Of a DNA stretch of 64,000 nt, positions 7,876-15,823 are shown in pieces. The notes beneath the pieces were generated by a model that searched no databases, was not told the origin of the DNA, and saw only the letters and a list, made by a program, of their open reading frames with translations. This stretch comes from Deltaproteobacteria bacterium (GTDB lineage Bacteria; Myxococcota; XYA12-FULL-58-9), in contig JACRCV010000104.1 in assembly GCA_016218825.1 (NCBI GenBank), positions 1-64,000 on the forward strand. Reading direction: 5' to 3'. Both the position numbers and the translations under genes were made by a program. Position 1 is the first letter of the stretch; each line of letters starts with the position of its first letter.

Positions 7876-9381
7876 CTACGGGCACGCGGGGTTCACCGCG
7901 CCCGGAGTGCCGATGCCGACAAAGGCAGGCGCGGTTCCAGCCACACCGGGGGCCGCGCACCACGCCGACGCGACATCGTTGGCGGCGGCGTCCTGCTGGT
8001 CGGGCGCGAGCTGATAGCTGCGGCCGACCAGGCTCGACGTCGAGGGTGGAACGGCCGCGGTCGTCGGCAGCGGATAGCTGACGGCGTCGACCACCGTGCT
8101 CCCGAGGTTGATGCTCAGCGGCGCGGCGGTGTGGCCGGTCCACGAGTTCGGCAGCGCGAAGCCGGTGATGACGGCGGCGGCAGCGACGTTGTCGGTCGCC
8201 GCCCCCTGCCCGGCGACGACGGCGTAGGTCCCCGGCGCCGCCGCGATGCAGTCGGCGGCGCTGATCGTGTCGGTCGAGGTGCTGCTGGTGACGACGACGA
8301 TCGACAGGCCGTTCAGATCGACCGGTCCGGTCGCGACGTAGAGCTCCACCCACTCGCGGTTGCCGTCGGTCGTCGGCGGGTTCGGATCCGGATAGATCTC
8401 GGTCACGACCAGGCCTCCCGCCGCGGGGGTCCGCACCGCGCGCCAGGTCGCGGCCTCGCGGCACGCCGGCGCGCAGACGTCGTTCGCGAGGCCGGGCGAG
8501 CCGATGCCGCTAAACGGCGGGTTCGGGACCCCGGCCAGGCACCAGCTCTGCGGATCGTCGTTCAAGGCGGCGTCGACGATGCCGGCTTTGAGCATGTAGG
8601 AGGTCCCCTCGGTCGCCGGCAGCGGGTAGCTCATCTGGTCGATGGTGACCGGCCCGGCCTGGAGCGCCAGCGCCGCGCGCTGCACCGTGGACGAGTTCGG
8701 CAGCGTGAAGTTGTTGATCGGCAGGCCGGCGCCGACACCGTCGGTCGCCGTGCTCTGGCCGCCGACGACCACGTAGGCGCCGGTCGCGGCCGAGAGGCAG
8801 TCGGCGCTCGCGAGCTGCTTCGTCGTCGGGCTGCCGGTGGTGGTGATCATGATCTTGAGGTCGTTCAAGTCGACCGGGCCGCGCGCCACGTAGATCTCGA
8901 TCCACTCGCGGTAGCTCGAGGTGTCGGCGCCCACGGGGTCCGGATAGACCTCGGTGATCACCAGATCCCCGGGGCTCGGGACCTTGCGGGCCCGGGGCAC
9001 GCCGGCGTCCAGGCAAGTCAGGCCGGAGATCGCATCGGCGGGGGGGGTGATCGGATCGCCGGGGCCGGCGTCGCTGCGGCGTGGATCGGACGGCCGCGGG
9101 TCGCCGGGCCGCGGATCGCCGCCCGTTGGATCGCCGGGCGGTGGATCGCCGTAGCCGTAGCTCGAGAGGCAGAAGTCGTTGACGCACACCAGGCCGCGCT
9201 GACAGGAGCCGTCCTTGTTGCAGCGCTCGCCCAACGCGCCGGTCGTCTGCACCCCGCCGTCGGCGCCGCAACCAACGGTCGCGATCACGACGACGGCGAG
9301 CGTGGTCGCAAAGAGCGGCCGCGACCGTGCGGTGGACAACCTCAGACTCCGCCCGCGCCGGCTAGTCGCCGTCCGGATCAC
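7876..9381 (-). CDS. Lipoprotein with two lamin-tail-like domains
   Basis: The product is 501 aa. The N-terminal signal ends in a lipobox (VIATVGC). A Cys-containing segment is followed by a low-complexity run of GDPxx pentapeptides (residues about 77-100). Two copies of a beta-rich domain follow (about 125-265 and 330-500), each opening with (G)DLVITEVYPDP or GLVVTEIYPDP and containing REW(I/V)E(I/L)YVA.GPVDLN.L, typical of lamin-tail (LTD) domains of secreted bacterial proteins. It is probably exposed on the cell surface; LTD domains are linked to surface or nuclease-associated proteins, but no nuclease is fused here. The GTG start overlaps the end of the upstream membrane-protein gene by 20 bp, so the two are probably co-transcribed. 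A later TTG in the leader is an alternative start. Confidence 0.75.
   Translation of the reverse strand: MIRTATSRRGRSLRLSTARSRPLFATTLAVVVIATVGCGADGGVQTTGALGERCNKDGSCQRGLVCVNDFCLSSYGYGDPPPGDPTGGDPRPGDPRPSDPRRSDAGPGDPITPPADAISGLTCLDAGVPRARKVPSPGDLVITEVYPDPVGADTSSYREWIEIYVARGPVDLNDLKIMITTTGSPTTKQLASADCLSAATGAYVVVGGQSTATDGVGAGLPINNFTLPNSSTVQRAALALQAGPVTIDQMSYPLPATEGTSYMLKAGIVDAALNDDPQSWCLAGVPNPPFSGIGSPGLANDVCAPACREAATWRAVRTPAAGGLVVTEIYPDPNPPTTDGNREWVELYVATGPVDLNGLSIVVVTSSTSTDTISAADCIAAAPGTYAVVAGQGAATDNVAAAAVITGFALPNSWTGHTAAPLSINLGSTVVDAVSYPLPTTAAVPPSTSSLVGRSYQLAPDQQDAAANDVASAWCAAPGVAGTAPAFVGIGTPGAVNPACP
9083..9151. repeat. 15-bp tandem repeat inside the lamin-tail lipoprotein gene
   Basis: About 4.5 units of a GGATCGCCG-based 15-mer run in tandem at 9083-9151. 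On the minus strand they encode the GDPxx pentapeptide repeat that separates the N-terminal segment from the first lamin-tail domain. The unit length keeps the frame, so copy-number changes would lengthen or shorten the linker without disrupting the protein. Confidence 0.75.
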
Positions 9382-9988
9382 CGGTGCCCACGCCTTCGGC
9401 GAGCATGTCCCGGTTGCGTTGCAGGACCTTGGCGATCGACTCCAGCCCGTGCTTGGCGTCGCCCTCGAGCCCCTTCTTGGCGTCGGCGAGCGCGGCGTCC
9501 ATCTCGCGCATCATCACCACGTCGCGATTGCGCATCGCGTTGACGGCCTCTTCGAAGGTGGAGAAGAACTCCTGCAGCTCGTCGCGCTTGCGCAACGGCC
9601 GCACGTCCGGATACCGACCGCTGGCGATCGCCGCCAGGTGCCGAGCGACGACGTAGAGCGGGCCGCTCACCCGGTGGGTCACGATCAGACCCCAGAAGCC
9701 CAGGCCGACGCCCATCAAGATCACGAGGACGATCAGGTACAACAGGAAGATCTGGTCGCCCCGCATCACCTCCGCCTGCAACAGCTGGTTGCCGGCGAGA
9801 TCCAGGAGACGGGTGTTGTCGACGTGCGCCTTGTAGAGGAAGCCCCCCATGATCGCGGTCAGGCCGACGCCGAGCGCCATGATCAGCAGGGTATACTTCC
9901 ACTGGAACCGGGCGTCGACGATCGGGATCACGCGCCGGCGCGGACGAGCGTCATTGGCCAACAGAGGGGAGGTCTGAGCGTTCTCCAT
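9362..9988 (-). CDS. Two-TM membrane protein with HAMP-like region and no output domain
   Basis: The product is 208 aa from the ATG at 9988, which has AGGAG upstream; an in-frame upstream start would add 17 residues without a ribosome site. Two hydrophobic segments (about 29-48 and 76-98) flank a short loop of about 25 residues. After the second come a HAMP-like linker (HRVSGPL..VARHLAAIASG) and a long helical tail with a DELQEFFSTFEEAVNAMR motif. This is the layout of chemoreceptor or histidine-kinase N-termini, but no methyl-accepting, kinase or cyclase domain follows. It may act with a separate partner. Its 3' end overlaps the lipoprotein gene at 7876-9381. Confidence 0.75.
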   Translation of the reverse strand: MENAQTSPLLANDARPRRRVIPIVDARFQWKYTLLIMALGVGLTAIMGGFLYKAHVDNTRLLDLAGNQLLQAEVMRGDQIFLLYLIVLVILMGVGLGFWGLIVTHRVSGPLYVVARHLAAIASGRYPDVRPLRKRDELQEFFSTFEEAVNAMRNRDVVMMREMDAALADAKKGLEGDAKHGLESIAKVLQRNRDMLAEGVGTGDPDGD

Positions 9989-10170
9989 CGCGAGCTCTCC
10001 TGATGGGACAGGGTGCGATCGACCCCGGTCACGGGTCACCCGCGACAGCGATCAACACCATCCCACGAAACCGGGGGCATCCTAGCCAAGACCCCAACGC
10101 CGCGCAATGCCGGTTTGACGCTTGACCTCCGCCGCGAAAAGGTCTTGTTTAGCCGCCACAAGGAGTCACC

Positions 10171-10980
10171 ATGGCACCAGGCCCCGGCAGCAATCCCCCC
10201 AAGAGCCCTCGACCCCCTCCGCCGCCCCAAGGCGCGGCGCCCGGCGCCGGGACCCCGTGGTGGGCGAACCCGGGAGCCGCACCGCCTGGAGCCCAACCCC
10301 AGCAGCCGATGCCGCCGCAAGGCTACCCGCAAGCCCCCTACGGCCAGCAGCCCCAATACGCCCAGCCCCAGTACGCGCCGCAGCCCGGGATGCCGCAGCC
10401 ACCGCCCGGAGCCTACCCCCCGGCGCCACCTCCCGGCGCGTATCCACCCGCCCCGCCCCAAGCGGCCTACCCGCAGTATCCGGCCCCGCCCGGAGTCGCG
10501 CCGCAAGACGGCGCGCCGGTCCCCGGCGGCGAAGCGTTTGGCTTCACCGCGAAACCCGGCGAGGAGCACTACAACACCGAGTACCTCGCGACCAGCATGA
10601 TCAAGGAGCGGCGGCGCTCGCAGTACGTCATCCTCGGCATCGTCGTCGCGGTGATGGCGGTGCTCGCCTGGGTGGCGATGCGACCCCACGCGCCCGCCCC
10701 CGCCCCCGGCACCGGCGAGGCCGAAAAGACCGAGGCGGCCAAGGCCGAGCCCGCGAAGACCGAGGCCGCGGCCCCCGAGGCCCCGAAGGCGGATGCCGCG
10801 AAGCCCGCGGAGCCGGCGGCGGCGGCAGCTCCAGCGGCGGCGACACCGGCGGCGACCGCACCGGCGGCGCCAGCCACGGCAGCCCCGGCGGCCAAGGCGC
10901 CGGCAGCAAAGGCGGCGGCCGCGGCCCCGGCGCTGCCGCCCGAGCTCAAGACCCCGGACGACGCCGACGACAAGAACTAG
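10171..10980 (+). CDS. Pro-rich, single-TM, Ala/Lys-rich low-complexity protein
   Basis: The product is 269 aa. Residues 1-115 are almost wholly Pro, Gly, Ala, Gln and Tyr, with repeated AYPPAPP-type motifs. A short conserved-looking segment (about 118-150: FGFTAKPGEEHYNTEYLATSM) precedes one membrane helix (about 151-170). The C-terminal 100 residues are Ala, Pro, Lys and Glu repeats ending ELKTPDDADDKN. An AAGGAG lies 8 nt before the ATG. There is no N-terminal signal, so the Pro-rich part is probably cytoplasmic and the Ala/Pro/Lys part periplasmic, perhaps spanning to the cell wall. The family is not recognised. Its stop codon abuts that of the convergent flippase gene. Confidence 0.7.
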   Translation: MAPGPGSNPPKSPRPPPPPQGAAPGAGTPWWANPGAAPPGAQPQQPMPPQGYPQAPYGQQPQYAQPQYAPQPGMPQPPPGAYPPAPPPGAYPPAPPQAAYPQYPAPPGVAPQDGAPVPGGEAFGFTAKPGEEHYNTEYLATSMIKERRRSQYVILGIVVAVMAVLAWVAMRPHAPAPAPGTGEAEKTEAAKAEPAKTEAAAPEAPKADAAKPAEPAAAAAPAAATPAATAPAAPATAAPAAKAPAAKAAAAAPALPPELKTPDDADDKN

Positions 10981-12405
10981 CTAGGTCGCGGCGCGGCCGA
11001 GCCGGGTTTTCAAGAGCGCCGCGAGCTCTCGCGCCGGCGCCACCAAGAGCGGCACGACCGCCACGGCGTAGAGGCCGGCGAGCAACCAGCCGTGCGGCCA
11101 GAAGGTCGCGGCGGCGAGGACCGCGAGGGTCAGGGTCAAGAGCAGCGCCAGGCGGCCCGGCGCCCGCGTCGGCCGGGCCTCGAGATCGCGCCACGCGTAC
11201 CAGATCGACACGCCGCCCTTGATGATCGAGTTCACCACCATACCGAGCGCGAGCCCGACGAGCCCGAGCTCGCCCTTGGCCAACACCCAGATCGCCGCGG
11301 TCACCACCAGCGCCACGATCGCGGCGTAGTTCGGCGCCTTGACGTGACCGGCGCCGGGCAGCGCGTTCGCGGCCGGCGTCGCCAGCACCTCCATCAGCGC
11401 CGCCACGGTCAGCAGGCGAAACACCAGCAGGCGCTCGGGGGTAGCGACCCCGCCCATCACCTCGATGAGCGGCGCGCCGAGCACCCCGACCAGGCCGCAC
11501 GCCGGCACCGCGACGAGCGCCAGCCAATGGTTGGCCTCGGTCAGGCTGCGCCCGAGCTCGTCCTGCCGCCCCGAGCCGTCCAGCGCCGCCGAGTGCGAGA
11601 AGATCACGGTGCGCAGCATGCGCGGGAACATCTGCAGCGGCGCGAGCAACGACATCGACAGGCCGAGGTGCGCGGCCGCCCCCAAGTCCGCGATCCGCGG
11701 CGCCGCGAACACCGCGAGCTCGCGCACCGAGAGCGAGGCCGCGGTGCCGATCGAGGCGATGGTCGAGAACTGCAACAGCGGCAACAGGCGCGGCCGCCGG
11801 TCCGCGGGGCAACCGAGCACGAGCAGCGACCGTGTGCTGACGAGCGTCGCGAGCCCGAAGCCGACGTAGGCGACCATGAACGCGACGAGCAGGTGCGAGC
11901 CGGCGCCGGCGAAGACCAGTGCCACGACCGCCAGCAGGAACAACAGCGCCCCGCCGACCTCGAAGACCGCGTAGGCCGACACCCGATCGGCCGCGTACAG
12001 CACGTTGCGCAGGAACAGATAGAGCGCGTAGCCGACCGCGACCATCGCCGCCTCGAGGACCAAGGGCGGCGTGATCTGTTGCGCCGGCGCGATGGCGTCG
12101 CGCGCCGCGGCCGCGACCGCCGCCACCCCCAGCGCGACGACCAGGGTCGCGAGCAGCGTGGCGCGATAGATCCACGCGGCGCGCTCCCGCTCCCCGGCCG
12201 CCAGCGCCTGGCCCATGAAGCGCATCACGGTGCTGCCGAAGGCGGTCGTCGCCGGTAGTGACAACAGCACCGCCAGGGACAAGGCGACGTTCAGCTGCCC
12301 GGCGGCCCCCTCGCCGAGCGCCCGCAGCGCGACGAAGTTGAACCCGAGCCGCATCAGGCCGATGACGGCCAACCCGACCCCGGTGAGCATGACCTTCTTC
12401 AGCAC
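10981..12405 (-). CDS. Polysaccharide flippase (MATE/MVF-like, Wzx type)
   Basis: The product is about 474 aa with a dozen or more hydrophobic helices across its length and few charged residues. It opens with a LTGVGLAVIGLMRLGFNFVALRALGEGAAGQLNVA segment typical of oligosaccharide flippases of the polysaccharide biosynthesis family. The GTG at 12405 is chosen because AAAGG lies 7 nt upstream and translation beyond it would enter the divergent promoter region. It probably moves undecaprenyl-linked glycan units across the inner membrane. The surrounding glycosyltransferase, O-antigen ligase-like and Wzz-like genes support a surface polysaccharide role. The substrate is unknown. Confidence 0.8.
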   Translation of the reverse strand: MLKKVMLTGVGLAVIGLMRLGFNFVALRALGEGAAGQLNVALSLAVLLSLPATTAFGSTVMRFMGQALAAGERERAAWIYRATLLATLVVALGVAAVAAAARDAIAPAQQITPPLVLEAAMVAVGYALYLFLRNVLYAADRVSAYAVFEVGGALLFLLAVVALVFAGAGSHLLVAFMVAYVGFGLATLVSTRSLLVLGCPADRRPRLLPLLQFSTIASIGTAASLSVRELAVFAAPRIADLGAAAHLGLSMSLLAPLQMFPRMLRTVIFSHSAALDGSGRQDELGRSLTEANHWLALVAVPACGLVGVLGAPLIEVMGGVATPERLLVFRLLTVAALMEVLATPAANALPGAGHVKAPNYAAIVALVVTAAIWVLAKGELGLVGLALGMVVNSIIKGGVSIWYAWRDLEARPTRAPGRLALLLTLTLAVLAAATFWPHGWLLAGLYAVAVVPLLVAPARELAALLKTRLGRAAT

Positions 12406-12480
12406 CCGCGCGCCTTTCGCTGCCGTCCGGCGGCGATAACCCGTGTCGCCACGAGACGCAATAAGATAGGCTCGGCGCCG

Positions 12481-13554
12481 ATGGCCCCGACGCGCGTCCT
12501 GGTGGTCTCCAACATGATCCCCGGCAAGGGCGCTCCTTACTATGGCGCCTTCGTCGCCGCGCACGTCCGCGAGCTGCAACGCGATCCACGCCTGCAGGTG
12601 GAGTTCGTAGGGATCGACGACCCGCAGAAAGGGCGGGCGCGCGCGCTCGTCAAGTACGGCCGGTTGTTCGCCGCGCTCGCCGAACGGCTCTGCGCCTTTC
12701 GACCCGAGGTCGTGCACTATCACTACGCGCTGCCGACCGCGTTGCCGGCGCCGCTCGTCTCGCGGCTCTGCGGCACGCCCTACGTCGTCACCCTGCACGG
12801 CGGCGACTTCTACCAGATGCGGGCGCGGCTGGTCGGCGGCCGAATGCTCCTGACCCGGGTGTTGTGCGACGCGACCGAGATCATCGCGGTGAGCGAGGCG
12901 CTCGCCAGGGACGTCGCGGCGAGCCTGCCCCACGCTCACCCGCCGGTGACCGTCGTCAACATGGGCGTCGACCTGGCGCGCTTCGCCGCGGTCCGGGCCG
13001 GGCCGCTGCACCGCCTCGCCTACGTCGGCCAGCTGATCCGTCGCAAAGGGGTCGACATCGCGCTGCAGGCGCTCGCCGAGCTGCGCCGCACCGCCCCGGC
13101 GTGCACCCTCACGGTGATCGGCGACGGCCCCGAGGCCCGGGCGCTCGAAGCGCTGGCGGCGCGGCTCGGCATCGCGCCGGCGGTGACCTTCACGGGCGGA
13201 TTGCCGCCGGAGCGCGTCGCCGCCGCCCTGGACGGCCACGGGGTGCTGTTGGTGCCGTCGCGCGCGGAGCCGCTCGGCCTCGTGGCCCTCGAGGGCATGG
13301 CCGCGGGCCTGATCGTGGTGACGAGCGGCGCCGGCGGCCTCGCGGAGCTGGTGCGCGCCGACAACGGCGTCACCGTCGGCGACCACAACGGCGCCGCCTG
13401 GGCGCGGTGTCTCGCGGGCCTGCAGTCGATGCCCGCCTCAGACCAAGAGCGCTTGCGGGCGGCGGCCCGACGCACGGCGGCGGCGCACGCCGTCAGTGAG
13501 AAGGTGGCGGCGGTGTCTCGGATCCTGCGGGCGGCCGCAGGCCGGGGGGACTGA
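12481..13554 (+). CDS. GT4-family glycosyltransferase
   Basis: The product is 357 aa with the two-domain layout of GT-B, family 4 enzymes. The N-terminal half has VLVVSNMIPGKGAPYYGAF and VVHYHYALPTA..VVTLHGGDFY. The C-terminal half has LAYVGQLIRRKGVD, LTVIGDGPE, and the nucleotide-binding E..GLVALEGMAAG (an E-x7-E-like motif). It transfers a sugar from an NDP-sugar to a growing glycan, presumably on the cytoplasmic face and for the polysaccharide handled by the neighbouring flippase. There is no good ribosome site before the ATG; a TAAGAT -10-like hexamer (12462-12467) lies so close that the leader would be very short. Its last 62 bp overlap the convergent O-antigen ligase-like gene. Confidence 0.88.
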   Translation: MAPTRVLVVSNMIPGKGAPYYGAFVAAHVRELQRDPRLQVEFVGIDDPQKGRARALVKYGRLFAALAERLCAFRPEVVHYHYALPTALPAPLVSRLCGTPYVVTLHGGDFYQMRARLVGGRMLLTRVLCDATEIIAVSEALARDVAASLPHAHPPVTVVNMGVDLARFAAVRAGPLHRLAYVGQLIRRKGVDIALQALAELRRTAPACTLTVIGDGPEARALEALAARLGIAPAVTFTGGLPPERVAAALDGHGVLLVPSRAEPLGLVALEGMAAGLIVVTSGAGGLAELVRADNGVTVGDHNGAAWARCLAGLQSMPASDQERLRAAARRTAAAHAVSEKVAAVSRILRAAAGRGD

Positions 13555-14848
13555 CGCCGCGGGCGAGGACGACCGACAGGGCGACCAAGAGCCAGAACCA
13601 GGCCGCGGTCTTCGGCACGAACAGCAGGCTGTTGACCTGATCCTGGAGGAAGAACGCGGTCGCGGCGCCGCTGATCCCGGCGGCCAGGAGTCGCGCCTCG
13701 CGATCGACGGACCAGAGGCTCACGAGCCACATCCGCCCGAGCGCCAACAACACCAAGCCCAGGAGCACGAGCCCGGCCGGTAGTCCGGCGTGCGCCGCGG
13801 CGAGCAGCGTCGAGTTGTGCGGCGTCGCGAGGGCGACGCCGTAAGGCGTGTACTGGTAGCGGGCCGAGCCGCGCAGCAGCCGGCCGTAGTTGCCGTCGCC
13901 GACGCCGAAGAGGGGATGATCGCTGACGACGCGGACCCCGGCGGCGTAGAGCGCGGTGCGGTTCGACTCGAGGGAGGTCAAACGATCTTTGAGGCGCGGC
14001 ACGAGCACGACGCTGCCGGCGGCGACGAGCGCGAACACCAGCACCAGCCAACCGCGGCGCGTGAGGAGCGCGACCACCACGAGGCCGACGCCCAGACCGA
14101 CGAAGCTCGCCCGCGAATAGGACACCCCGATCCCGGCGACGCACGCCCCGAGCGCCGCCAGATACAGCGCCCGCCCCCAGAGACGGCGGGCCTGGAGCGC
14201 CATGGCGCCGCACAGCACCCCGGCGCACATCAAGTACGCCGACAGGAAGTTGGCGGCGACCGGCGTGCCCCCTTCCCACGAGCCGCCGGCGGCGAAGGTG
14301 CCGTGGACGCGCTTCAACGTGCTCCACATCGGCGTCGGCGCCATGCCGATGCCGAACGGCCCGGTGTAGTCGGTCGCGTAGGCGAACAGACAAAACGCGC
14401 TCTGTACGACCGCGGCGACGATCACCACGCGCAGCAAACGGCGGACGTCGTCACGCCCGTCGAGCACCCCGGCGACGGTGGTCAGCATCGCGGCGTGGAA
14501 CAAGAACCGGCCGAAGCCGCGCGCGGTGGAGCGCAGCAGCTCGGCGTCGGTGCCGCCGCTGCCGAGCGTGGCGCCGAGGTTCAACAGGGCCACGATCATG
14601 AGCCCGTAGGTGACGACCTCGAAGCGCGGCCGGCCGCCAAACAGGCGCCAGACGAGCCCGAGGCCGACGACCACCACCGGGAGCAGGTCGTCGAGAGACA
14701 GCGGCGTGTGCGGCAGCTCGACGAAGGGCACGAACACGAACCACGGAAACAGCCAAATCACCGCGGCCCGGACCAGCGGCCGCAGGCGGGCGCCGATCGC
14801 CGGCGGCGCGCCTGGGTGCTCGAGACCGACCGCGGCGAGGGTCCTCAT
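13493..14848 (-). CDS. O-antigen ligase/polymerase-like membrane protein
   Basis: The product is 451 aa and polytopic, with about 10-12 hydrophobic helices. It has the features of the O-antigen ligase/Wzy family: a large hydrophilic loop with RTALYAAGVRVVSDHPLFGVGDGNYG followed by ATPHNSTLLAAAHAGLPAG, where the loop Arg and His residues are characteristic. It probably joins or polymerises lipid-linked glycan on the periplasmic side. It lies 14 bp after the Wzz-like gene in the same direction, which fits a polymerase and chain-length pair. Whether it is a ligase (WaaL) or polymerase (Wzy) cannot be told from sequence alone. Confidence 0.83.
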   Translation of the reverse strand: MRTLAAVGLEHPGAPPAIGARLRPLVRAAVIWLFPWFVFVPFVELPHTPLSLDDLLPVVVVGLGLVWRLFGGRPRFEVVTYGLMIVALLNLGATLGSGGTDAELLRSTARGFGRFLFHAAMLTTVAGVLDGRDDVRRLLRVVIVAAVVQSAFCLFAYATDYTGPFGIGMAPTPMWSTLKRVHGTFAAGGSWEGGTPVAANFLSAYLMCAGVLCGAMALQARRLWGRALYLAALGACVAGIGVSYSRASFVGLGVGLVVVALLTRRGWLVLVFALVAAGSVVLVPRLKDRLTSLESNRTALYAAGVRVVSDHPLFGVGDGNYGRLLRGSARYQYTPYGVALATPHNSTLLAAAHAGLPAGLVLLGLVLLALGRMWLVSLWSVDREARLLAAGISGAATAFFLQDQVNSLLFVPKTAAWFWLLVALSVVLARGVSPPGLRPPAGSETPPPPSH

Positions 14849-14862
14849 CGTGGCGCTCGGGC

Positions 14863-15597
14863 TCAGCGAGGCGGGGGCGCGTGGCCGGCTTCCCGGACCT
14901 GGAGCAGCGCGGCGAAGAGCACGCCGAGCGCGAGGCCCGCCGCGGCGCCGAGCAGCAAGAGCAGCAACGCCGGACGCGTCGGCGTGGTCGCCGGCACCGG
15001 CGTCTTCAACAGCACGGTCGGGCGGCTGAGCCCCCGGTCGGCCTCGAGGCGCGCGTCGAAGAGCTCGCGCGACAGCTCCCGCGCCAGGAGCACCCGGGAG
15101 AAGCGGTCGCCGTCGTTGCCGGCGTCAGCGGCGTCGAGCTTCGTGAGCTGCCGCTCGAGGAACGCCTGATAGTCGGCGTTCGGGCCCACAATCCGATCCC
15201 AGGTCGCGGCGTGTTGCTCCAGGACCGGCGCGACCGCAGTCGACACCAGCTTCGCGGCGGTCTCGGCGACGCGACACTCGAGCGTCAGGGTCACCAGCGC
15301 GTCGGGCGGCTCCACGAAGGAGGTCTCGAGGGTGCAGTCGGCGGCGGCCGCCGCCTCCCGGTACTTCGCCTCGAGCTCCGCGGCCACGGCGCGCGGGCCG
15401 TCAAACACGCCGACCCCGTAGGCGGTGCCGATCCGCACCAACGCGGTGGAGGCATAGCGTGGCGGGGTCCACAGGACGACCACCGCCGCCACGACGAACC
15501 CGGCGACGACGGCGGCGAGGATCAGCGGCCAGCGCCGCCGCCATAACAACGCCAGCCAGAGGCTCAGCAGATCGGGTGGGAGGGCGGTTGGGTCCAC
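14863..15597 (-). CDS. Wzz-like chain-length/polysaccharide co-polymerase protein
   Basis: The product is 244 aa with one membrane helix near each end (about 24-44 and 209-231), and a periplasmic middle rich in helices. An opening LWLALLWRRRWPLILAAVVAGF.. followed by a PPRYASTALVRIG strand matches the Wzz/PCP pattern. No tyrosine-kinase domain follows. It probably sets the chain length of the polymer made by the neighbouring Wzy-like protein. The gene begins 23 bp past the 3' end of the tRNA-Met gene, on the same strand, so read-through from the tRNA promoter is possible. Confidence 0.75.
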   Translation of the reverse strand: MDPTALPPDLLSLWLALLWRRRWPLILAAVVAGFVVAAVVVLWTPPRYASTALVRIGTAYGVGVFDGPRAVAAELEAKYREAAAAADCTLETSFVEPPDALVTLTLECRVAETAAKLVSTAVAPVLEQHAATWDRIVGPNADYQAFLERQLTKLDAADAGNDGDRFSRVLLARELSRELFDARLEADRGLSRPTVLLKTPVPATTPTRPALLLLLLGAAAGLALGVLFAALLQVREAGHAPPPR

Positions 15598-15620
15598 GGT
15601 GTTGGCGCCGGGAGCTCTCG

Positions 15621-15697
15621 TGGTGGCGAAGCGGGGAGTCGAACCCCGGACACTGCGGTTATGAGCCGCATGCTCTAGCCAACTGAGCTACTTCGCC
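15621..15697 (-). tRNA. tRNA-Met (anticodon CAU)
   Basis: On the minus strand the gene runs from GGCGAAG to CTTCGCC plus ACCA, so CCA is encoded. It folds into a 7-bp acceptor stem, a D arm (GCTC/GAGC), an anticodon stem TGCGG/CCGCA with loop CTCATAA, and a T arm CGGGG/CCCCG around TTCGACT. The anticodon is CAT. The paired 5' end rules out an initiator tRNA, so it is elongator Met; a lysidine-modified Ile2 tRNA also reads CAT and cannot be excluded without a specificity model. Confidence 0.95.
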
Positions 15698-15713
15698 CCG
15701 AAAGTCCTGCGGT

Positions 15714-15742
15714 TGATTACGAGAGAGCGCTGGAACTGTCAA
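15714..15742 (-). promoter_or_regulatory. Predicted promoter of tRNA-Met
   Basis: On the minus strand a perfect TTGACA (15742-15737) is followed after 17 bp by TAATCA (15719-15714). The -10 is poor, but the -35 and spacing are ideal and the tRNA begins 16 nt downstream. The region also contains the upstream side of the divergent regulator gene at 15824. Confidence 0.5.
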
Positions 15743-15823
15743 GCGACCACTATTTCCCTCGCCGCCGTTCTGGGGGATAACGGGCGGCACCGCCCCCCAC
15801 CCGTGGCGGGCCCGCGAGCGTCC

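Noticed and set aside
12406-13386. N-terminal extension of the flippase through the glycosyltransferase gene
   Set aside because: The extra 327 codons are antisense to the GT4 gene and look like random GC-rich sequence. GTG at 12405 has a ribosome site and starts the hydrophobic protein.
10981-15597. The polysaccharide genes as a full capsule or secondary-metabolite locus
   Set aside because: Only a flippase, one glycosyltransferase, a ligase/polymerase-like protein and a Wzz-like protein are visible. No sugar-nucleotide biosynthesis, initiating transferase, PKS or NRPS gene is present, so a complete locus cannot be claimed.
15621-15697. tRNA-Met as an attachment site for a mobile element
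   Set aside because: No integrase and no direct repeat of the tRNA 3' end were seen on either side; neighbours are ordinary chromosomal genes.
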